Assembly: GCA_030674185.1 (NCBI GenBank)
Contig: JAPXFY010000021.1
Location: 68,612,876-68,676,875 of the forward strand
Length of the DNA stretch: 64,000 nucleotides
Reading direction: 5' to 3'
From: Monoplex corrugatus
Taxonomy: Eukaryota; Mollusca; Gastropoda; Littorinimorpha; Ranellidae
The translations under genes were made by a program, and so were the position numbers. This document shows positions 57,874-64,000 of this stretch, one piece after another. Below the pieces are notes generated by a model. That model was not told the origin of the DNA. It searched no databases and worked only from the letters and a program-made list of their open reading frames with translations. Positions within the stretch are counted from its first letter, which is position 1. Each line of letters opens with the position of its first letter.

Positions 57874-58747
57874 AAGATGGCAGAGAGTGCTTTTCCAACC
57901 CCAGATACGACTCCTCGAGTATTGGGACGGGGCAGGAGATTAGATCTGGATTCAGTTCAGCTAGGCGGGACAGAAAGGATTAGTCCTATGTCAGAGTACA
58001 GGTTGGAGGGAGAGAAGATGGGGCTGACTGGAAATGACTTGGTTAGTTTTGTCCAGCAGTGTGCAGACAGGGCTCTCCATGAGCGTGAACATCAAGCTGA
58101 GATGTTATTGAGAGAGAGAGAGAGAGCTGGCACTGAGGCAATCCTCAATTCAGTCTGAGGAGAGGGGGTGGACAGTCGAGAGGGTATATCTGGATATGCC
58201 CTTCTTTGAAGATGGGGATAATATTGATAGTTATCTTTGTCAATTCGAGCGGCTTGCAAAACTGCAAGGGGGAAGTCGAGAAACATGGGCTATCCGGTTG
58301 GGAACACTTTTGAAAGGGAAAGCACGGGAGGTTTATACCGGGCTTTCTGAGGAGGAAGCAAGCAGTTATGATGACCTCAAAGCGGCTTTGTTATTGACGT
58401 TTGAGGTGTCGGCTAACACCTACAGAGTCAAGTTTTGGACTGCAAAGAGGGAACCAGGCGATTCATATCGTCGCCATGTTTCAATCCTCCAGCTTTGGCT
58501 AAGTCGTTGGCTAGAGTTATCAGGCAGGTGTGCTACATTCGAGCAGCTCCGGGATTTGCTTCTGATGGAGCAGCTGCTAGCTGGAATGTCTGTAGAGTTA
58601 GCTACTTTTATCAGGGAGAGACGACCAGCCTCGGTCCTGGAGGCGGCTGACTTAGCCCAAGTGTATGAAGAGGCACTGAAGGGACAGAAGATGTCTAAGC
58701 AAGGGATGGTTCAGAGGTGGCCCAAGGGTCAATTCCTACTCGGGTGA
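57874..58747 (+). pseudogene. Gag (capsid region), one frameshift
   Basis: Met at 57874 (MAESAFPTPDTTPRVLG). Coiled, acidic N-terminal part to a frame change in the (GA)n run at 58108-58128. It continues in the next frame from about 58142 as a Gypsy-type gag domain: FFEDGDNIDSYLCQFERL, LLKGKAREVYTGL, RHVSILQLWLSRWLELSG. Length and features fit a retrotransposon capsid. The slippage-prone GA run is the likely cause of the break. A second frame change near 58715 precedes the zinc knuckle. Confidence 0.82.
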
Positions 58748-59532
58748 CTGATTTAGTGTGCTTTTTCTGTCAAAAGAAGGGCCACAAGAAGTCTGATTGT
58801 CTGCAGAATAATATTAGGGCGGTGGTGACTTCTATTCATCACGAACCAGCTTCAGGACAGGTGGGAGAACTATGTGGCAAATGTTCACAGAAGAAGTTTA
58901 TAGGGCACTGTGTGGCCAGAGTGGGAACACACTCTGTGCAAGCGTTATGGGATACAGGTGCTGAGCTCTTTGTTGTCCGTGAAAGCCTGGTGGCTCTGAA
59001 CCAGAGAACTGGAGAGTACTCCAAGGTTACCCTGGCAGATTCCAGTGGGAATGAGGAGTTACCCCTAGCTTGGGTGGAAATCCAGTCTCCCTTCTACACC
59101 GGTACTACAAAGGCCATTCTAATGAGATACCCTATTGTTGACTTGCTGATAGGGAATACAGCGGTAGGGAAGGATGGTTCATGTAGTGACGTTCCGGTCT
59201 ACAAAGCTGTAGCGTACAGTGGGGTGTCTGTTGTGACGAGGGCTCAACAAGCAAGGGAGAAGAAGTTCAGGCCTCTCAAGCCTACCATGGAAGAGATAGG
59301 TGGAGTCACCCCAAGTGAACTCAGAGCCGCTCAGGTGGGGGATGCAACCCTGTATAGATTTCGCTTGTTAGCCAAGAAGGGGGAATCTCGACAGGCAGGG
59401 AAGTCAGGCTGCGTAAGTTTCCAAGAGCAGAAGGGCATTTTGTACCGTCAGTATGTTGGCAAGGAGGGAACTTACAGGCAGGTGGTAGTTCCGGTAAGGT
59501 TCAGGCGGGAACTTTTAAGGCTGTCACATTAA
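58717..59532 (+). pseudogene. Zinc knuckle, protease and integrase N-terminus
   Basis: CFFCQKKGHKKSDC is a CCHC nucleocapsid knuckle (58756-58797). VQALWDTGAELFVV is the aspartic protease active site (DTG, about 58945). LLIGNTAVG is a probable flap/second strand region. The C-terminal ~70 residues (EQKGILYRQY… VVVPVRFRRELLRLSH) lead into the integrase HHCC module. TAA at 59530-59532 interrupts between its two His. Confidence 0.85.
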
Positions 59533-59535
59533 TCC

Positions 59536-60285
59536 TTGATGGGAAGCCACCTGGGGACCAGGAAGACCCTGGAAAGAATATGGCATCATTTTTTCTGGCC
59601 AGGGATTTGTGCCGATGTGCGACACTTTTGCCTGTCTTGCGATCTGTGCCAGAAAACGACCGCGAGGGGTCGTACCAAGAAGGTTCCGCTGGTGAGGATG
59701 CCACTTATCGACACTCCGTTCCATCGAGTTGTGATAGATTTGGTGGGTCCAATCCAGCCAGCGTCGGAAAGTGGGAATCGCTATGTATTGACCGTGGCGG
59801 ATTATGCCACGCGGTACCCTGAAGCAGTACCTCTGAAAAACATTGAAGCAGAGAGGGTGGCGGAGGCGTTGTTTGGGATCTGGTCACGGGTCAGTATTCC
59901 TTCCGAGGTGTTGACCGATAGGGGAACCCAATTTACCAGTGACGTCATGGGCCAGGTAAACCGACTGTTGTCGATCAAGGGCCTGACCACCACTCCCTAC
60001 CACGCTCAATGCAATGGGCTGGTAGAACGCTTCAACGGCACTCTCAAGTCTATGCTGAATAAGTTGTGCCAGGAACAGCCTCGGCATTGGGACCGGTATC
60101 TGCCGGCCCTTCTGTTCGCCTATCGTGAGGCACCCCAAGAGAGTTTAGGGTTTTCGCCCTTCGAACTCCTGTACAGGCGAACGGTTCGGGGACCTCTCAC
60201 TGTTCTGAGACAGGCATGGACTGATGAGGAGGCTTCAGAGGAGGTTAAGACCACAGCGCAGTATGTGGTTGATCTCCGGAACTGA
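59536..60285 (+). pseudogene. Integrase (HHCC, DDE) upstream of RT
   Basis: HHCC module continues: GSHLGTRKT, FCLSCDLCQKTT. Catalytic core: VVIDLVGPI (D), LTDRGTQFTSDV (D) and HAQCNGLVERFNG (E), with 35 residues between the second D and E. ALLFAYREAPQESLGFSPFE is the usual end of core. It is closed by TGA at 60283-60285. The GPF/Y module (WQGPFEVVERVGEADYRV, LYHANLLKQY) follows in the next frame after a frame change near 60350. Inserts element DNA into the genome in intact copies. Confidence 0.9.
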
Positions 60286-60354
60286 CTGGAGGAGACTTGT
60301 GCTGTGGCGCGGCAAAATCTGGAAAAGGCTTCCTGCCGCTACGCCAAATACCGT

Positions 60355-61586
60355 ACTTCAATCAAAAGGCGCGGTCTCGCACATTCCAACCAGGGAGCAA
60401 TGTTTTGTTGCTGCTGTCCGCCAAACACAACAAGCTTCAAGTGAGCTGGCAAGGGCCGTTTGAAGTGGTTGAAAGGGTTGGTGAAGCTGACTACCGGGTG
60501 AATGTGGGTGGTAAACTGAGGCTGTATCATGCCAACCTGTTAAAACAGTACCATGAGAGGGGTGAAGAGGGCCTTAGTCGATGTCCTACCGCTCATGTGG
60601 CCGTGGTGATGGGAAAAGGGACTTCCCAGGGAGACAAGGAGATTCCATTGTGCCCACTGCGAAAAGAGGAGTCTGTTGCAGATGTGCATCTTGGGCCTGC
60701 TCTGTCAAAAGAACAGCATGAGCAGGTTTCACAAATCCTGAAACGCAAGTCGCGGTTAGTGACCGATCTCCCTTTGCGTACGGAGTTGGCAGAATTCGAG
60801 TTGACTTTGCGCGAAGCCACTCCAGTAAGGGTCAAGCAATACCCTCTCCCACATGCAAAGCAGGCCATAGTGCGGAAAGAGATGGAGGACATGATTGGGT
60901 TGGGTGTCATTGAACCAGCAAGCTCACCCTACAATTCTCCCATTGTGTTGGTGGCAAAGAAAGATGGGTCAGTTCGATTCTGTGTTGATTACCTGAAACT
61001 GAACCTAGTGACCGAATTCGATGCAGAGCCTTTACCTGACACTGAATATCTATTCAGTCGGCTTGGCAAAGCAAAATATCTGTCCAGGATAGATCTGTCA
61101 AAAGGGTATTGGCAGGTACCGATCAGAGAGGAAGACAGACCAAAGACTGCTTTTTCTTCCCCTCTTGGACAATTCCAATGGACCGTGATGCCTTTTGGCC
61201 TACAAAATGCTGTGGCCATCTTTAGCCGCATGATGAGGCAATTGTTGCAGCCATTGGAACGGGAGGACATCCAAAACTTCATGGACGATGTGATCATTGC
61301 CACGGAAACGCGGACCCAACATTTGGAGGCACTTGAGGCTTTATTTGGAAGTCTGGATGAGGTAAATTTGTCGGCCCGGCCTTCAAAGTGCTTCATTGGC
61401 TTCAATGAGTTGGAGTTCCTGGGTCACCGGGTGGGTGGAGGTAAAATGCGACCTACAGAGGACAAGATGGGGAGGATTCGTGAGGCCCCTAGGCCTTCTA
61501 CGAAGAAAGAAGTACGGTCCTTTCTGGGTTTGGCCGGGTACTACAGGAGGTTCGTTCCAAACTTTTCAGTCTGGCTGCTCCCCTGA
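60355..61586 (+). pseudogene. GPF/Y module and Gypsy-type reverse transcriptase
   Basis: Open frame from the integrase C-terminal module into RT. RT motifs: YPLPHAKQAIVRKEMEDMI, VIEPASSPYNSPIVLVAKKD, RFCVDYLKLN, SRIDLSKGYWQVPI (palm A Asp), MPFGLQNAVAIFSRMM (B, with V where T/P is usual), NFMDDVIIAT (C, catalytic DD), FLGHRVG, RSFLGLAGYYRRFVPNF. A 1-base frame change near 61567 separates it from RNase H. Confidence 0.9.
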
Positions 61587-62080
61587 CTGACCTAACTAAG
61601 AAGGGTTGTCCCAATCAGGTCACATGGAGTGAGAGCTGCGAGAAAGCCTTTCGGACTCTGAAAGACTGGCTCGGCTGTGAACCAGTGGTCCAACTGCCGG
61701 ATACAGAGGCACCTTTCGTATTACGGACAGACGCATCGACTGAAGGCCTTGGAGCCGTTCTGCTCCAAGAAGGAGAAGGGTTGTGGCGACCCGTACATTA
61801 TGCCAGTCAGAAGTTGTCCACGGCGGAAAGGAATTATGCCACAGTGGAGTTGGAGTGCCTAGCTGTGGTGTGGGCATTGGGAAAGTTTGAACCTTACCTG
61901 TATGGGAGGCATTTCTACCTTCAAACTGACCACCAACCCTTGGCTTTTCTGCAGAAAGCCAAGCACACCAATAGTCGGTTGATGAGGTGGGCATTGTTGT
62001 TGCAGCCATATTCCTTTACAGTCCAGGTGATTCCTGGGAAAGAGAATGTAGGAGCCGACCTTTTGAGTCGGGTGAATTAG
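61568..62080 (+). pseudogene. RNase H domain, 3' end of pol
   Basis: SLAAPLTDLTKKG and CEKAFRTLKDWL tether region, then FVLRTDASTEGLGAVLLQ (Asp), YATVELECLAVVWAL (Glu), FYLQTDHQPLAFL (Asp) and NVGADLLSRVN at the stop. It is the last coding domain before the PPT. No envelope ORF follows and no integrase follows, confirming the unusual order. Confidence 0.9.
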
Positions 62081-62136
62081 TCTTAGAACCAGTCATTTGT
62101 TGGTTTCTGAGTGAAACTGTAGTTTCATCCTGAGTT

Positions 62137-62145
62137 GGGGGGAGA
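62137..62145 (+). promoter_or_regulatory. Polypurine tract
   Basis: GGGGGGAGA, one base before the TGTCACA start of the 3' LTR. Primer for plus-strand synthesis. Confidence 0.75.
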
Positions 62146-62146
62146 T

Positions 62147-63788
62147 TGTCACAAGCAGACTGTGACAATGGTATTTAAGGGTTGCAACTCTTGTACAGCA
62201 GGGACTGTTAGGAGTTAATTACCTCCCGTTTTGTTTATGGGTTTCCTTTTTTGGTCTAGAGAGTAGCTAGCCAATAAGGTGAATAAAGGGGAAGGAGGTG
62301 TGACGCCTGTGACGTCAAAATCTTCAGATGGAGCGGTCCATCTACCTCATTTGCATAGGTATAGAACGACGGTTGAGGTCGATCGTTCTCATGCAGAAAG
62401 TTAAGATTTTCCCCTCTTGATCTAGCGCTTTTGGACTAGCCAAAGAACTTGTTTTGGGAGAATTGTTCCGGTGGCGGGAGTCTCGCCACAGCCAGTGTGG
62501 GGATAGGCCGCATTTGATTTAACTGTTTAGTACATTTAGTACTGTATGCTGAATGTAGATTCAGCTAGGGGCAGTGTTCTGCCAAGGAACGGGTTCGTTT
62601 AACAGGTGTGGTTGTGAGTGAACCAGCCTGGGCAAGTGCTGCTGAAGGAACTATATTTTTCTTTTGGTGGTGGTGGATGTAATTGTGTCGTGGACAATTA
62701 TTCCCTGGAGTAAGGGGTCTGTGTTAATCCACAGGAGAGATTGGTAAGGAAATTTAGATCTTTTTTTGTTGTTGTTATTATTGATGTTGGTGTGTGGATG
62801 TTTTGGTTGAGTGTTATAAATATTAAGGTTTAATTTCTTTTTTTTCCCCTTATAGGTGTGGTGTAGGCTGAGTTGAGCTTGGGTGGTTAATGCACACATA
62901 GAGGGAATACTTTTGTTTATGTAAGCTTGTTATAAGAGTTAATAAATTATTTTGTGTTGTTAAATATTGATTGTTTAGTGTAATGTTGTTGATGGGGGGA
63001 ACTGGGAGTTCCCTTTCCAACGACTTTGTCTGAGCCACCAACTGGTGATTCAGACAAGGTATGGGGGAGTGTTGAGTGACAGGGGAGAGTAACTAGAATG
63101 CTCTTTCCCCAATCCAGCAATATCCAGCAATATCCAGCAAGATCCATAAATATCCAGCAGTGTCCAGTATACTCCAGTAGCGGATCTGTGATGTCCAGTA
63201 TTCCTCAGTATCCAGTACCAGTCTTCAATGGACAAGAGCTGAGGCATATGACCGGAGGGGCGCCAGGGGAGGCAGTGTAACGGTGGCAATCACCAGGGTT
63301 TCCGGGCAGCAACAGAGCTAAGTGAAGCTGACTGACATTATAGGGCCATTACGTCATTGAAGCTGGCAATGATGATTTGTAGGGCCATGTTGAATGTGTG
63401 TGTTGTAGGGAAACCATCCTTTGAATTTAAGTAGACTTTGTGCGTGAGTGTGGAAGAGTGAGTGAAAGGAAAATGTTTGTTTGTTTGTTTGTTTTTGCCT
63501 TAGTTTTTTGTTGTTGTTGATTAAAAATAAATGTTGGGACTTGAACATTTAGACTGGTCTTTTTGTACAGTTTAGTTATAGGGTGGGTTGATGGATCTGT
63601 TTTGGTAGGTTGGTTAATGGTGTATGGGATGAATGGAAGGTGGTTTGGTTGTGTAATGGTAGTATGGTGTTGGTTTTAGTGTGTGTGAATGATTCCAACC
63701 CAGTATGCAAAACCTAAATGTGAAGTGCTCATACTAAGTTTGTATAGTATGTCCATCCGCTAGCAATCCCTAGACCGTATTAAGCTGG
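62147..63788 (+). repeat. 3' LTR, right end trimmed
   Basis: Begins TGTCACAAG… with a short inverted TGTGACA at 62161. TATA-like TATTTAAG at 62172-62179. Shares 62491-63788 with the 5' LTR, including the TCCAGCAATA tandem motif and AATAAA at 63526-63531. It stops at TTAAGCTGG without the final …TATAACA, joining intron sequence directly. Confidence 0.85.
62172..62179 (+). promoter_or_regulatory. TATA-like box in 3' LTR
   Basis: TATTTAAG about 25 bases inside the LTR; a second possible TATA-like (GGTATAGAAC) lies at about 62356. Only the 3' LTR keeps this part, so the 5' LTR would lack it. Confidence 0.4.
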
Positions 63789-64000
63789 GACTTTCGTTCC
63801 TCTTTGGGAATATATGTGTGTCAGTTAATTGTTCTGACACACTGCCCAACCCCAGTGTCAAATATCTTGGAGTCTTTAAAACTTAAAAGCATTTTTTGTA
63901 CTCAAGGAAAGTAGCATTAGGTCCCACTGGACCTGTTTTATAGCTAATTCTTACTATCTACTTATATAACAAAATTTCAAACCAATTTGATACTCAAGGA

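Larger units (their letters stand above)
56497..63788 (+). mobile_element. Gmr1-like Ty3/Gypsy LTR retrotransposon (PR-INT-RT-RH order)
   Basis: About 7.3 kb. 5' LTR 56497-57792, PBS 57796-57813, gag, CCHC knuckle, protease, integrase, RT, RNase H, PPT 62137-62145, 3' LTR 62147-63788. Integrase precedes reverse transcriptase, the Copia-type order. Sequence motifs (GPF/Y module after integrase; RT and RH style) are Gypsy-like. That combination defines the Gmr1-like group first described from Atlantic cod. Both outer ends are trimmed: the 5' LTR lacks about 350 bases at its left and the 3' LTR about 12 at its right. Coding lesions are few. It lies in the copy C intron, antisense to the gene. 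Confidence 0.88.
53119..64000 (-). other. Upstream intron of receptor copy C, interrupted by two retroelements
   Basis: Blocks of original intron: 53119-53192, 56427-56496 and 63790-64000 (the last matching 1611-~1748, diverging beyond ~63940). Between them lie the RTE LINE and the LTR element. No exon is recognised in these blocks. Confidence 0.7.

Noticed and set aside
58108..58142. Programmed frameshift within gag
   Set aside because: The shift falls inside a (GA)n run, where slippage mutation is the simpler explanation; no slippery heptamer with downstream structure seen.
56497..63788. Endogenous retrovirus with envelope
   Set aside because: No ORF lies between RNase H and the PPT, and domain order is that of Gmr1-like retrotransposons, despite the gammaretrovirus-like PBS.

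Overview
This is eukaryotic nuclear DNA: spliced receptor exons, LINEs, SINEs, a DNA transposon, an LTR retrotransposon and abundant micro- and minisatellites. The only host-type genes are GRL101-like receptors (LDL-A repeats + C-type lectin + leucine-rich repeats + rhodopsin-like 7TM), a family first described in the snail Lymnaea. Together with tRNA-derived SINEs of a type common in gastropods, this suggests a gastropod mollusc. The species call is inference.

Layout. (1) 1-6965, minus strand: two disabled receptor paralogues. Copy A (1-1303) runs off the left edge and copy B is at 3141-6965. (2) 7039-8412: 5'-truncated RTE-type LINE (family 1). (3) 8898-11397: L2/CR1-group LINE with a long RT ORF. 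(4) 12-24 kb: minisatellites, a ~0.9-kb dispersed repeat in inverted arrangement, an RNase-H-bearing LINE split by a second L2 copy, and a longer L2 copy at 21.3-24.3 kb. (5) 24.84-35.78 kb: a three-level nest. An I-group-like LINE (minus) is split by an RTE family-1 LINE (plus), which is itself split by a near full-length RTE-like family-2 LINE (minus). A possible SGNH-hydrolase ORF1 lies at the 5' side. (6) 35.8-46.8 kb: mostly simple and tandem repeats, plus LINE fragments and a mariner transposase pseudogene. (7) 46.8-50 kb: SINE-like repeats and unassigned sequence. (8) 50253-53107, minus: the one intact receptor coding exon (copy C). (9) Its upstream intron contains a full-length RTE LINE (53193-56426) and an LTR retrotransposon (56497-63788). 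The LTR element's pol order is protease-integrase-RT-RNase H, i.e. Gmr1-like. The duplicated intron flank resumes at 63790-64000.

Copies A and C share introns and flanks. Copy A therefore serves as an 'empty site' for the insertions in copy C, and copy C for the 0.9-kb repeat in copy A. Nothing here is an operon or a prokaryotic system. The notable biology is the receptor family with a lectin domain, the INT-before-RT Gypsy element and the datable nesting of transposons. Boundaries come from reading shared sequence by eye. No alignments, domain searches or identity calculations were run.
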